Shown here in pieces: positions 37,601-49,292 of a stretch of DNA of 64,000 bases (the stretch's first letter is position 1; every line of letters starts with the position of its first letter). Both the position numbers and the translations under genes were made by a program. Under the pieces are notes generated by a model. It saw nothing but the letters and a program-made list of their open reading frames with translations, had not been told where the DNA came from and made no database searches. The stretch lies in the NCBI GenBank assembly GCA_036877525.1, contig JAZGTH010000140.1, positions 64,501-128,500 on the forward strand. The letters run 5' to 3'. This stretch comes from Chromobotia macracanthus. Taxonomy: Eukaryota; Chordata; Actinopteri; Cypriniformes; Botiidae.

Positions 37601-40600
37601 ACACTGACTGAAGCTTGTGTGAATGAATCACAACACCAGAACTGAGACCGCTTAAAAAAATTATAAAATTATTTAATAACTTTTATGGGATTATTTTCCA
37701 CTTCCATTTAGATATTTTTTAAATAAATTCTAGCTCATTTGAGGCCCACAGAAACACACCAGTGTCTCACACACACACTCTGTAAGGTCACACAAGTACA
37801 ATGTCACAAACTGAAGGGAGACTTACTCACCAGGTGAACGTAAGGCACAAAGTACCCATAAAGAGCAGCAGGGATGCCAAAGGCCCAGATGCGGTAACCC
37901 AGAGACCTCCAGATCTGCAGGTTAAAAACCCTGCTGAGGTCACGACAGCGGCCACCGCTCTTTCCACTGCTGACAGGTTTGGGCAGGAGGGGTTTGTAGG
38001 TAAAGCCAGCCAGCAGCAGGACAAACATGAAGATGGACAGCACACGCAGCGTGTTCTGCAGCCCCACGCGCTCCAGCAGACCCGAAAGCACGAATGGCAG
38101 CGTGACAGTGAACACGCTGCTGCCCGCAGTCACAATCCCGTTCACCAGACCCAGCCTCCGCTTGAAGTAATGACCCAGAATTACTAGACTGGGCTGATAC
38201 GCAAAACTGCAGCCACATGCGAAGACAATGCCGTAGGTGAAGTACAGTGGCCCAAGAGACCTGCAGACACAAACACACACAGTTTGTAAATGATTTTCAG
38301 AAAAAAAAAATTAAAACATTTTCTCCTTAATCTATGATGCTCTGTTTGTTTGAGCATTGTGACCAGCCCCACAGAGCAATGGTGTAAATTCAGAGCAGGT
38401 TTGTCTGTTTGTGCAGCTAACAGCTAATGTCAGAAGAGGGAATTAATCTGGCTGTTCTGTACTGAGTTTTTGTAGTGATAGAAATAAAAAATAATGTTCT
38501 TACGTTACAAATGAACTGGCCAGAAGTCCCACGAGGCCCACGGCAGCCCCGCCCACCGCTGTGATCTGACAGCCCAGGAGATCTGTGAAAACACTAACAA
38601 TCGGCGAGCAGAAGAAGATCATTCCCATGGAGAGAGACCCAACCCATGCTGCAAACACACACACACACACATTTAAACACAACACAAGGTGTAAATGTGT
38701 AAAATCTAACCCTAATCAGTCGGAGCTCAGAATACTGTTCACCTCACACAGAGTTTATTAAAGAACATTTAGTCGGGAACTTCACATATTACTCTGTGTC
38801 AAACAAACACTAAAGTATTATACTTCTAGTATAATACACTATAGCGTCAGTAAATACACACGGCGTCGGGCCGTAAACACTCGGAACACTTTATGAAGCA
38901 CAAAGCAACAGGAAAAATGGTACAAACACTCAGAACACACTAGCATTGTGGCTTGTGACTTCCGCAAAGGCATTTTCTGCAGAACATGAAAAATCTATTT
39001 TGATTTACACAGCAGTGGCACATTTACCGTTTTACAGAAGTCCTGTGAACTGCACACTTTGAGATTTGACTGCAGAACTGAGAAATCAGAGACTCATGAA
39101 AGGATTTGCAATGCAAAACTCAGTGTTACACTGTTATGGAAACATTCACAGAAAGAATTTTGTGATAGCTGATCTGAGCAGAGGAAACTGCACAGCCCAC
39201 TGTACGCGATATACACACTGTACAACACGTTTAATCTTGTTCTGTACATGCACAATTTGGCAGTTTATTGCTTGTTTATTGCTTGTTTATTGGATCATAT
39301 TCTACTACCAAATTCATCACCAAACAGGGAATGACAACTGTTTGTCCTCAAATCTGCAATGTTTACAAAACCAAACTAAACTATCAGCTGTAACAGTTTT
39401 TTGAACCTGTGTGTCCACTGCACATCACTGTCCAAGGAAACCGGTTACTAAAAGCAGCAGGTTAACTGGTTATCTGAGAGATCACAATGCGTCTCACACC
39501 GCTAACATTCATTTAAATTCATAAAATTATTAAACAATGACAATTAACACAATGTACAAAGCAAATGTTCTAAGCTGTCAGCAGTCTCCCACGCTAAAGC
39601 TGCAGTCCATAACAACAATTGGTTATAAGATTGAAAAAAAGGCTCAAATTAAATGATTTAAACATTTGTACAGATTAGAACTATGGGTGCGATTTAGTAA
39701 CATGTCAGAGAATAAGATAAATAAGGGATGTTTCAACAAGGATGGGGCCATGATGTTAATGACCGAAAACTGAGGCAGGTTTCACAGAGATGGCAGTAAT
39801 GGCATAAAGTTACTGATTGCAGCTCTAACCGCAAACTGCTGTTACAGAACTGAATATGTTAATGTGAAAACTCTAAATGAGGGGAAATTTTACACATAAA
39901 ATTAACAGGCAATGAAGCAGATTAGGATTAAATAGCCTATTTAAAATGTATAAAGAAGTCCATCCCATTTTTTTCAATACTTTTGGGTGGCTATCACTGT
40001 AGACATTGTTCTATGACGCAAGGATGAGCACCTGACTGTACCGGAGCAGGGACAATTTTCAGGATGAACTGGAGCTTGGGTCGGTCTGTCGAATGCTGGA
40101 TCATTTTTGGAGCAGGCAGCTACTCTGGGATTGAAACCCCGGGATAAAAATCCAAAAGAGAATAATTAGCATAGCTGCTGTTCATAACATTAAGAGCATA
40201 AAATTATATTTACTTTTTATTTTTGAGGTAAAAATAGAAAACCAAATGATAAGATGCATTATGAGAATGCTTGGCTAAAGAGGTGTGTCTTTAATCAAGT
40301 TTTGAACTTCAAGAGCATGACTGAGCCCTGAACAACATCAGGGAGACTATTCCAGAGTTTAGGAGCCAAGTGCGATAAAGCTCTGTCGCCTTTAGTGGAC
40401 TTCGCGATTCTGGGTACAACCAGAAGTCCAGAGTTTTGTGAGTGTAAACTCTAGCTGCTGCATTTTGGACTAACTGTAGCCTGTTTATTAAGGAAACTGG
40501 ACAGCCACCGAGAAGTGCATTACAATAGTCCAGTTTGGAGGTCATGAAAGCATGGACCAGCTTTTCTGCATCAGAAATAGATAAGATGTTATGCAGCTTA

Positions 40601-43600
40601 GCAATGTTTCTAAGGTGAAAGAAGGCAGTTTTTGTAATATAAGCCAAACAGGTTACAACATGTTGATTGAAATGAAATGACAACAGTTGTATGTAACGGC
40701 AGTAAAGCTGAAGCAATGTTATTCTGATGGATTACTGTGACTCAGCTAAACACAAATCTACTACTACATGTAAGTTGAATGTTTTGGCTTTAAATGAAGT
40801 TTATTTAAAATAGTTCGGGAGGAGCATGGTCATGTAATCCAACCAATTATCACGCAGGGGTGCATATATATAGCCATCCCTCACATCTGTCCCATGACAG
40901 TTTTGCAGCATCAGAGCAACAGAGCCAAACTCTGGAAAGCAACAGAGCCAAACTTATGTCAAGAATGAACAGAAACAAAAGTAGCACTTCATCTGAGCTC
41001 CACATCTGGACAGCACAGGACTTCATTTAGGACTTCATCCCCCAGCAGATCCTCACCACCAGCCCTCAGGCCCTTCCTAAAGATCTGACAGGCTTTTATG
41101 GCAAAACAGAAAAACAACACAGATGAAATGTTTCCCTGTGTAATTCTAGCTCTGTGCTCGGACATAAACCTCAACCTCTATTCATCTGACACCTACAGCA
41201 AAACTTTGCAATGTTTGCTAAAACATCTGGTGTCCAACTGCAGGATGGTGCTTAAGGGGGGAAGCGGGGTGGGGTGGAATGGATGGGGCAGAGCAGGTCG
41301 GGTGGGCCGCACAGCTATGAAGTAATTCCTTAGAGAGCCCCGAAACTGCAGCATACAGCTGGAGAAGATTATGGATAATTTCAGCTCAAGACCAGCAGAG
41401 GAAGTGGAACACAATGCAGAAGATCTGCTATACCCCCTTAAACAGCATTCAGACATTATTAGCTTGACCAGATTTGCATCACTTCAGTTCTTTTCAGCTT
41501 TCAAACTCCTGAGGTATTGCAGTGAGATTCTCACATACAAGCACAGAGCCATAATAGTTCAGATGTTTACAAAATTATGTGAGCTGGTAATGCAGCTGAA
41601 TTTATAAACTCTGCTACCAAAAGTGTGGATAACTTGATGCTTTACTGTAAGAGTTTGCCTGGTTACCAAAAGTGCAGCTGGATTGATCATCAATATTGTC
41701 TCATGACCACTCGTCACCAACTTATGATTTATCAGTTTATATTACTTGTTGTAATTAAATTACAGAAACTTATTCAAAGTTAATTAATGATGTGATAAAT
41801 GTTTTGACTTTATCCACAGTAATATATCAGGTAAAAAATGAACAGTAAACCTGCTTCTTCTCTACAGAAATACAGCTCCTCTCCACCTCCTCACAACATC
41901 TAATCAGCCCAGTAACTAACTGCTGCAGCAACTGGCCAAATCTGCTGATGAGGCCATTCTCCATGTAGAGACGCAGTGACTGGTCCCCCTGCTGTACATG
42001 TCTCTGTGCTCATCACTACTCTGTTTGTCTGCTTATCTGACAGCAACCTTCACCTTAACTTTGTGTCAACAGAGATCAAATGTTCTGTTGACTATTAACC
42101 AACCTGTGTGGGAGAGAGAGGCACGTGTCTGCGTTGCTAACTCCAACTTCACAGCAGATAAGACCGAAGCCAATGCACACTCTTGATCAACATCAAGAAG
42201 ACACTTTCACACAAGACTGTAAACACAATCAGAACTGAGGGCACCAAATGTAGAAGTTTATGAACCAGACAACTGAAAAACAGATCCAGAGCATCCAGAC
42301 GTTTTCTTTTCTGAACACTATATTACAAGGTGTGTGTAATATAATGTAGTGAATTGAAGTGTGATCATAGCAGTGGTGTACGTTATGCGATTAACCCTCC
42401 AATGTTATACACTAGCACAGTGATCCTCAAGTGGCAGAGTGTGGTCAAGATCCTGACCTGGACCTCCATGTGGACCGCAAGACATATAATAAACCAAAAA
42501 CATATAACTGCTTCTATAGTTTAACATAAGCAGCATGTCTACACAACACACATATCTTTATCATAAAATGCTCTTCATTTTAAGCCTTTCTGCTCCATGT
42601 GTGCTTCTTTTCTCCCTGCTACATTATGTTTGTATGTTTGCATGTTGTCAGTAGTTTATTTTAAAACATTAAAACGGTCCACTCAGACTTCTCTTAAGAG
42701 GGCAACCCTAATGCCCCAGAATCTACAATATCTTTTCTCAGTTACTTGGCCTGCTGTTCCATACATACTGTGGGTATCTGAACGTAAAAAAAAGGCATGA
42801 TAAAATGTTGGATCTTTTAATATACATATCCAGCTGGCCCAATTGATGAAATACTGTATTAAGTAGTAAGTACTGTATGGACCTCTGCTGAGAAGAAAAC
42901 ATTGAGACTGGACCTCTTGGAACCACTGGAACTTTAATTAAATACCCCTGCAATAGTGACCACCTGACAGGGCCAGCAGAAAAAAATCTTAGCATTGAGA
43001 CCTTGGTTGTTTTAATTTTTCAATTCCTCAAAGTGGCCTGTCTGTGAAAGCACATGATAAGCCAGTGAAAAATAAAATCATTTCCAAATTTGAATGACAA
43101 GACCCCTTTAAGAGAGAGCACTTGACACTACTTGTTGAGATTGTTGAGGAAAAACATTCACTCCACAAAAGTTATTATGGACTGAAGAGGAAAAACGGCA
43201 GTTGTTCTATGCATACAAGATTACTATGACAGGGTGAAAATGCAACAGTCAACCGACAGTTGCAACAGTCAATGCGACAGTTTTGCTGTGTTGCAGGCAG
43301 AGTGTGTGTGTGTGTGTGTGTGTGGTCTTGTTTTTCTAAGATATCTTGCCTGATTACCTTAACTATCCCTTCTGCTGATATTTTACATGTCAGTCTTCAA
43401 ATTAGTCTTCAGGCTGTATGTTGTGTTGACTACAGTGATCAATACACACATCAGCTGTGGAATATCTGACACACCAGCCCTGTACAGTTTATTTCATACA
43501 GACCTTTAACATTACCTGATATAACTGGATAATCACAATGCTACAAAAACTCACACAAGCTTGTCCAGCATTACTGGGCTTAACCAGTATTAACTGACAG

Positions 43601-46387
43601 GCGAAACATCAGATGCTTCCGCTGATAAAGAACCTGACACATCTTCTTCAGAAAACATACTACTGTCCTTTTAGTGATTTCCCAAGTGTTCTATTCAACA
43701 CACCTATATATTTAAACCAAAAATCCTATTCTGGACAAGAATATTTTAATTTTGGCACATCACCAGACTGGTACTGGTTTTTGATCATCAGCTACGGTTA
43801 TAATCTGGTTACATTGGTTACATAAGGCTACATTGTTCTGGTCAGTTAAAGCAACAGTACAACAGTTTGTTAACTTTGTACAAACTTTGAGTCTATGATA
43901 TCATTTGCTGGAGATTGACTTCTGACCTCTGTTGGCACACGGTGAGTTGATGTGTGTGTGTGAGGGACGAGCAACAGCTGGACTGAGCTGCTGTTGACGC
44001 AATCTGAACTGAACATTACGCAGGAAACAATCGTCAGCCATCGTGAATTTGCTCATTTGATTTACAAAAATCTCTGACTACAGTATTCAAATGATGTGAA
44101 CAACGAATCACTTGCAGATGTGTCACAATGGCTGAAGCGTTGAAAGCTAAATTTACCCTGTTGTTGTGTTAATGACTTTAACAGTAAGTGAAGTAGCAAA
44201 GCCAAGTAAAGGAGGAGCAGAAATGTGTTAAAGTAACTGTGATGAAAATAACCTGCATTACCATCACAGTGGAAATGTCCTCACGTTGTTCTGCCCCATG
44301 AGAAGACAAACTTCACCTGAAGGACCGAATGAAGTCCACCAACATCAAAGCTTTAAAACTCTGAAGTACATGAGACTGGAGTGATTCAGGATGTTTATGT
44401 TATGTTGACTGAGCTGTAGATTTCTGCTAATGTTTAGCGCCCAGTCAGAGGGTCTGATTTGGTCTTTTACTTTTCTGTGACTCAGACACTCTTCAATGCA
44501 TTACAGTAACTTTAATACACAGTGTTAGAAAAGGGATTTTATGGACGTCTTTGTGTGTATTTGATATAAGCACATGAAAACATTCCTGTATGTTACACTA
44601 TATGCAGCTGGTTCTCCTGATAGAAGTGTATATAATCTTTCCTACATGATTTATCCCTCAACAGTATAGTGTATTAGAAAAGGTTTCATATCCACACACT
44701 GTGAAACAAACTTTCACAGGAGAATGTGTGATGTAGATAATCATTAGATGAAGTGAAACCCTGAGACTCTGTTTCTGTTGTATTACTCAGTCTTCCAACA
44801 GTTTCATTTAACTACATTGTACTTGAGTATGGTAAGAGATTGGGGCTAGTGGACTATAAATAACTCACAAACATAAATAGCTCACTAACAATAAATTTAG
44901 TCCAAAGTCTAACAGCACATACGCTTGTGTACTCCAGCAGTGGTTTTCTATGTTGGTTCAAACTTGTCTTATGTTCTTATATTATTGTGAAGTCTATTCA
45001 CACTAACATACATTAAAACAAAAGTTTACTCTATATTTTAAATAGTTTAGGTAGAGTTTAAGGGTAGAAACTAGCCCCGGTCTAAAGTCAAGAGTGTGAC
45101 AACTAGCCCCGGTCTAAAGTCAAGAGTGAGACAACTAGCCCCGGTCTAAAGTCAAGAGTGAGACAACTAGACCCGGTCTAAAGTCAAGAGTGAGACAACT
45201 AGCCCCGGTCTAAAGTCAAGAGTGTGACAACTAGCCCCGGTCTAAAGTCAAGAGTGAGACAACTAGCCCCGGTCTAAAGTCAAGAGTGTGACAACTAGCC
45301 CCGGTCTAAAGTCAAGAGTGAGACAACTAGCCCCGGTCTAAAGTCAAGAGTGAGACAACTAGACCCGGTCTAAAGTCAAGAGTGTGACAACTAGACCCGG
45401 TCTAAAGTCAAGAGTGAGACAACTAGACCCGGTCTAAAGTCAAGAGTGAGACAACTAGACCCGGTCTAAAGTCAAGAGTGTGACAACTAGCCCCGGTCTA
45501 AAGTCAAGAGTGTGACAACTAGCCCCGGTCTAAAGTCAAGAGTGAGACAACTAGCCCCGGTCTAAAGTCAAGAGTGTGACAACTAGCCCCGGTCTAAAGT
45601 CAAGAGTGAGACAACTAGCCCCGGTCTAAAGTCAAGAGTGAGACAACTAGCCCCGGTCTAAAGTCAAGAGTGTGACAACTAGCCCCGGTCTAAAGTCAAG
45701 AGTGTGACAACTAGCCCCGGTCTAAAGTCAAGAGTGAGACAACTAGACCCGGTCTAAAGTCAAGAGTGTGACAACTAGCCCCGGTCTAAAGTCAAGAGTG
45801 AGACAACTAGCCCCGGTCTAAAGTCAAGAGTGAGACAACTAGCCCCGGTCTAAAGTCAAGAGTGTGACAACTAGCCCCGGTCTAAAGTCAAGAGTGAGAC
45901 AACTAGCCCCGGTCTAAAGTCAAGAGTGAGACAACTAGCCCCGGTCTAAAGTCAAGAGTGAGACAACTAGCCCCGGTCTAAAGTCAAGAGTGAGACAACT
46001 AGCCCCGGTCTCCGTGCGTCAGCACCGCGCTGATCAGCTCTGCCACGTGCGTGACACTGACGCCGGTGAGCGGCGAGTCGTGCACGAGCTGAACGTGACG
46101 CGCGTGCCCGCGTCACAACTGGATGCGGTACCTGTTCTGAAGCGGAGATCTTCGTCGTCCTCGGAGCCGAACTCCTTCAGCAGAGACACGAACAAGATGC
46201 CGAACGCGTTCTGGATGCCGAACACCGCCCCGTTGCACCACATCGCGGCCAGCATCACCACCCACCCCCAGCCGCCCTCCGGGGGCTCGAACTCCTGCGG
46301 GGCACTTTTACTGCCCCCGTTCTCCCGCTTCACCTTCGACTCGCCCGCCGCGGCGTCTTTGGTCGCGTCTAACTGACTGTCGCTCAT
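28675..46387 (-). CDS. slc16a10: Monocarboxylate transporter 10 (TAT1), six coding exons
   Basis: A 12-helix plasma membrane facilitator of the SLC16 family; MCT10 carries aromatic amino acids and thyroid hormones T3/T4. Exons in order: 46387-46132, 38648-38504, 38260-37831, 31103-30960, 29691-29463, 28904-28675. All junctions are GT-AG and the phases fit, giving 477 residues (human about 515, with a longer N-tail). The MCT signature PPEGGWGWVV is at 35-44, followed by AAMWCNGAVFGIQNAFGILF, AWVGSLSMGMIFFCSPIVSV, YGIVFACGCSFAYQPSLVIL, GYFVPYVHL-MKHVEERFGED, MIPLCHVFGGLIAVCLLMGL and SYDMAFYLAGIPPIIGGAVL. GWGW, IQN and AFYLAGIPP distinguish it from MCT8. Intron 1 is 7.5 kb and intron 3 is 6.7 kb, both packed with repeats. 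It is tail-to-tail with pcare and lies downstream of rpf2 on the same strand, as in mammals. Confidence 0.95.
29039..29337. mobile_element. MITE-like element (299 bp) in slc16a10 intron 5
   Basis: Ends are exact inverted copies: ATTAAAGCTGCAATC at 29039-29053 and GATTGCAGCTTTAAT at 29323-29337. There is no coding capacity. A diverged relative lies at 39595-39829. Confidence 0.75.
29940..30025. repeat. Degenerate GTGTA/GTGTT low-complexity tract
   Basis: Imperfect short repeats (GTGTAGTGTGTACTGTAATG) in slc16a10 intron 4. A similar tract lies at 30832-30940. Confidence 0.7.
30832..30940. repeat. Degenerate GTGTA low-complexity tract beside the slc16a10 exon 4 donor
   Basis: Runs of TAGTGTAGTGTGTAGTG-like units end about 20 bases from the exon 4 donor (intron begins at 30959, minus strand). 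Confidence 0.7.
31640..32420 (+). mobile_element. LINE reverse-transcriptase fragment, antisense in slc16a10 intron 3
   Basis: Frameshifted remnants of the RT domain: GSVLDPLL-like text near 31900, CYTDDTKLYLSFQPNDPT near 31965 (the YADD box with Ala changed to Thr, both Asp kept), IGVVLDDQLKC near 32205, NIRKLRPFLSEHATQLLVQA near 32285 and MSRLDYCNVLLAGL near 32350. Not functional. Confidence 0.85.
32600..32720. repeat. Partial copy of the GGGGAC dispersed repeat
   Basis: Shows GTGGGGACCACTGGTTAGTC and ATAGGGACATTTGATTCCCA, the same end block as at 24760. Confidence 0.45.
33122..34490 (+). mobile_element. Second Tc1/mariner-type element, 1369 bp, in slc16a10 intron 3
   Basis: Flanked by TA on both sides (33120-33121 and 34491-34492). 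Inverted ends are CACTGTGTTCCAAATTAATA at the left and, reverse-complemented, CACTGTGTTCCAAACTATTA at the right. Transposase remnants include DHRTVKRFVCDSERRL, KQVFEAAGASGVPRTSRCRI, and GGGVMF-AGIIGSELVGPFKV with the WAGI box eroded. Broken frame, no intact protein. Different family from the copy at 7077. Confidence 0.85.
34510..34720 (-). repeat. Dispersed repeat copy, reverse orientation
   Basis: Reverse complement of the order seen at 24580-24790: GATGTCCCCTCAAGTAATAC, TTTTGACCTTGTGGAGACAT, then GATGGGTAGGTTTAGGGGTA. Confidence 0.6.
35560..36425 (+). mobile_element. LINE with internal deletion, 3' end intact, in slc16a10 intron 3
   Basis: Frame-broken endonuclease-to-RT linker (SDHLLVHFLPTYRQKLKPTK across a frame change near 35730; RSYSEKLKNRRSTNNLHP near 35955) runs directly into a 3' UTR ending CACTTGGCAATAAAGCACTT and TGATTCTGATAA, the usual tail of a teleost non-LTR element. 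The RT core is absent. Confidence 0.75.
37100..37262. repeat. Short minisatellite, about 3 copies, in slc16a10 intron 3
   Basis: Units of about 55-65 bp share CTCCACAG(A/G)TCCTACAGAA followed by ACAAAGCTGAGGTTCACACA. Copies start near 37141, 37199 and 37249. Confidence 0.75.
39595..39829. mobile_element. Diverged MITE-like element in slc16a10 intron 1
   Basis: CTAAAGCTGCAGTCCATAAC at the left and GATTGCAGCTCTAA at the right match the ends of the 29039-29337 element with a few changes. The interior has diverged. Confidence 0.5.
40270..40716 (-). mobile_element. LINE reverse-transcriptase C-terminal remnant, sense in slc16a10 intron 1
   Basis: The minus strand reads FFHLRNIAKLHNILSISDAE, KLVHAFMTSKLDYCNALLGG and RLQLVQNAAARV, an L2/CR1-like RT end, then jumps to a degraded tail. 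It is the same family as the 16990 fragment. Confidence 0.8.
43302..43324. repeat. (TG)n microsatellite
   Basis: About 11 TG dinucleotides in slc16a10 intron 1. Confidence 0.9.
45071..46010. repeat. 32-bp VNTR, about 29 copies, in slc16a10 intron 1
   Basis: Unit CTAGCCCCGGTCTAAAGTCA plus AGAGTGAGACAA, repeated every 32 bases with two recurring variants (GTGTGAC against GTGAGAC; CTAGCCCC against CTAGACCC). It stops 121 bases short of the exon 1 donor. There are no unique spacers between units. Confidence 0.97.
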
Positions 46388-47149
46388 GTCGCTGCCCTCG
46401 GTCGAGCCCTACAGAGGCTGGATAACAGCGTCAGTGCACCGCCGGCCTCTCACCCGCAGCTCACAGTGACTGCGACTCTGCCCGATAACCTTTAAATACA
46501 GAAGGAGCTGCAGGAGGAGGAGCTACAAACCCCAGACTGGATCAAGTTCTCCACCTCACAGAAGTTATGAATGACATCTGAGCTGCTCCTGCAGGAGCTT
46601 TATGCGCTGACAGTAATAACTGCTGCTGATACGCACTTTACCTTCTAACCCTTTATCAACATTATTGAGTAAATACACACATCCAGTGATTCAGTTCTAG
46701 CTCTCTTGTACAGTTCTGTTGTTTAATTCATTTCAGATCAAATGAAAGGTCAGAGACTTTTCTCTGCTGCATCTGGACTCTATCAAATGAGTCCATGTCA
46801 GTGTCCTCACCTAAAGCGCGCGCGCCTCCTGCTGGAGAATTAAAGTGTTGCAAATAAAAGCAAACAGCCAGCTGGTAGTTAACTATGGAGTGTTTTTGCG
46901 AATTGCATTTGCAATTGCTTTTTCTATCTGTGGGTGTAAAGGTTGTGACACAATTCAAATGCAGATTGTTTGCTTTTTTGGTTTATGCTAACGTTCAATA
47001 TCTGCTAAAATATGAAAATGCAAAGTCCATCTCCACTGTCTTACAAGTTACGACACGGTGATATTTAAATTGCAATAACAATTACCCGTTTGCTATTTCA
47101 TTTCCTCGGTGTCGCGTATTGAGTCGGCTGAACTCGAAAGCTATCGCAA

Positions 47150-48297
47150 TTCTCTTTGATACCTGTGAACAAATCCTGTGAATCAGTGACCGGTGGGACT
47201 TGCTTTGATACCTGTGAACAAAACCTGTGAATCAGTGACCGGTGGGACTTGCTTTGATACCTGTGAACAAAACCTGTGAATCAGTGACCGGTGGGACTTG
47301 CTTTGATACCTGTGAAAACAAAACCTGTGAATCAGTGACCGGTGGGACTTGCTTTGATACCTGTGAACAAAACCTGTGAATCAGTGACCGGTGGGACTTG
47401 CTTTGATACCTGTGAACAAAACCTGTGAATCAGTGACCGGTGGGACTTGCTTTGATACCTGTGAACAAAACCTGTGAATCAGTGACCGGTGGGACTTACT
47501 TTGATACCTGTGAACAAAACCTGTGAATCAGTGACCGGTGGGACTTGCTTTGATACCTGTGAACAAAACCTGTGAATCAGTGACCGGTGGGACTTACTTT
47601 GATACCTGTGAACAAAACCTGTGAATCAGTGACCGGTGGGACTTACTTTGATACCTGTGAACAAAACCTGTGAATCAGTGACCGGTGGGACTTACTTTGA
47701 TACCTGTGAACAAAACCTGTGAATCAGTGACCGGTGGGACTTGCTTTGATACCTGTGAACAAAACCTGTGAATCAGTGACCGGTGGGACTTGCTTTGATA
47801 CCTGTGAACAAAACCTGTGAATCAGTGACCGGTGGGACTTGCTTTGATACCGTGAAACAAAACCTGTGAATCAGTGACCGGTGGGACTTGCTTTGATACC
47901 TGTGAACAAAACCTGTGAATCAGTGACCGTGGGACTTGCTTTGATACCTGTGAACAAATGGTGACCTGCTTTGATACCTTGAACAAACCTGTGAATCAGT
48001 GACCGGTGGGACTTGCTTTGATACCTGTGAACAAAACCTGTGAATCAGTGACCGGTGGGACTTACTTTGATACCTGTGAACAAAACCTGTGAATCAGTGA
48101 CCGGTGGGACTTGCTTTGATACCTGTGAACAAAACCTGTGAATCAGTGACCGGTGGGACTTGCTTTGATACCTGTGAACAAAACCTGTGAATCAGTGACC
48201 GGTGGGACTTGCTTTGATACCTGTGAACAAAACCTGTGAATCAGTGACCGGTGGGACTTGCTTTGATACCTGTGAACAAAACCTGTGAATCAGTGAC
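47150..48297. repeat. 49-bp VNTR, about 23 copies, upstream of slc16a10
   Basis: Unit CTTTGATACCTGTGAACAAA plus ACCTGTGAATCAGTGACCGG plus TGGGACTTG (49 bp). Units are nearly identical. Changes cluster in a G/A switch before CTTTG and in a few damaged copies near 47930-47990. It starts about 760 bases upstream of the slc16a10 ATG. Confidence 0.97.
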
Positions 48298-48652
48298 TGT
48301 GGGGCGTGTTTGTGTCGGAAAGTGGCGTCACTTGCGGTCAGTGTGTAGGACGGAAATGTGATGAACTGAAGATCAGAGCTTAGTTGCATGAAAACCCTTA
48401 AGTAAGGGTTGTGTTACAGTAAATCCTGGCAGTCATGTAAATCAGTTTGGTTTAAATGGGCGTTATTCATCCCATTTCAAAATCAAATCAACTTTATCAC
48501 ATCACCTCAACACGTGTAGAGATGAGTGAAAATCTTGAGTGTGGCTCCAGATGCAATACAGTATGTAAAACATACATATACCAGTATGTAATATATATAC
48601 ATATATACTCATTATGGGCAAATGTTGCCCCTTGTCTTCACTGCAGTTTCAA

Positions 48653-48722
48653 ATACATACTGTTATATGTATGTATGTATGTATGTATATATATATATAT
48701 ATATACATATAACAGTATGTAT
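48653..48722. repeat. Inverted repeat enclosing (GTAT)n(AT)n
   Basis: Arms ATACATACTGTTATATGTAT (48653-48672) and its exact reverse complement (48703-48722) enclose a GTAT/AT microsatellite, so the whole 70 bases can fold as one hairpin. Confidence 0.85.
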
Positions 48723-49292
48723 ACGTTTTTGATTTGCGAGAGGTTCAGAAAACAGTTTAAAATACGACTGATGAAAATCATGCTACATTTTTGCCTTTGA
48801 GTTCATTGCTTTTATTTTTAGTGGTTCGTTTTTGTGTTTCTTTAAAGTTTGCGCTGTTTTTTATTGGCACAAAATAAATCACCTAATAATGTTCATAGTA
48901 ATGTTTCATTGGCAAATATTGTAATAACACTACAGTACAAACAGTAACTTCTGTACTTGACAGTAAAAAAAACACACCAGTAAATCAGTACAAACTCCTA
49001 ATAGTTTAACACTGTATTAAAAAGACATTGCAATGGTAAGAGACAAAGTTTTTAAAAATCTGTTTAATACAATCACCCATCCAATATATGTACTCAAGCT
49101 GGTGATAAATATAAATTTCCTCAGGTGCTGAAAACCCACTTCTGCTCTTTCCCCATGTAAATATCATCCTGTCGTAGATTTTGTCCTAAACTTTGCAACA
49201 CAAAATAAAACTGTCATCAAAGCTTCACTTTGAGCCTGAAAACATGTTTGATATTACTCAGACATAAACAGTAACTAAAGTTTACTGTTCAG

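Larger units (their letters stand above)
46388..49292. other. Region between rpf2 and slc16a10
   Basis: The first 120 bases right of the slc16a10 ATG are GC-rich and probably contain its 5' UTR and promoter. A 49-bp VNTR (47150-48297) and an inverted repeat around a microsatellite (48653-48722) follow. The part nearest 49292 is the presumed rpf2 3' UTR. No further gene is seen. Confidence 0.55.

Noticed and set aside
41035..42190. Several short + strand frames in slc16a10 intron 1 that look protein-like
   Set aside because: Translations contain many stops and match nothing I recognise. This may be a decayed repeat or pseudogene, but I cannot support a call.
45071..46010. Regular 32-bp repeats resembling a CRISPR array
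   Set aside because: There are no unique spacers; units abut directly and vary by single bases. It is a VNTR in a vertebrate intron.
47150..48297. TGACCG in each 49-bp unit as a thyroid hormone receptor half-site array
   Set aside because: It is one mismatch from TGACCT, with no proper direct-repeat spacing. A link to a thyroid hormone transporter is tempting but unsupported.
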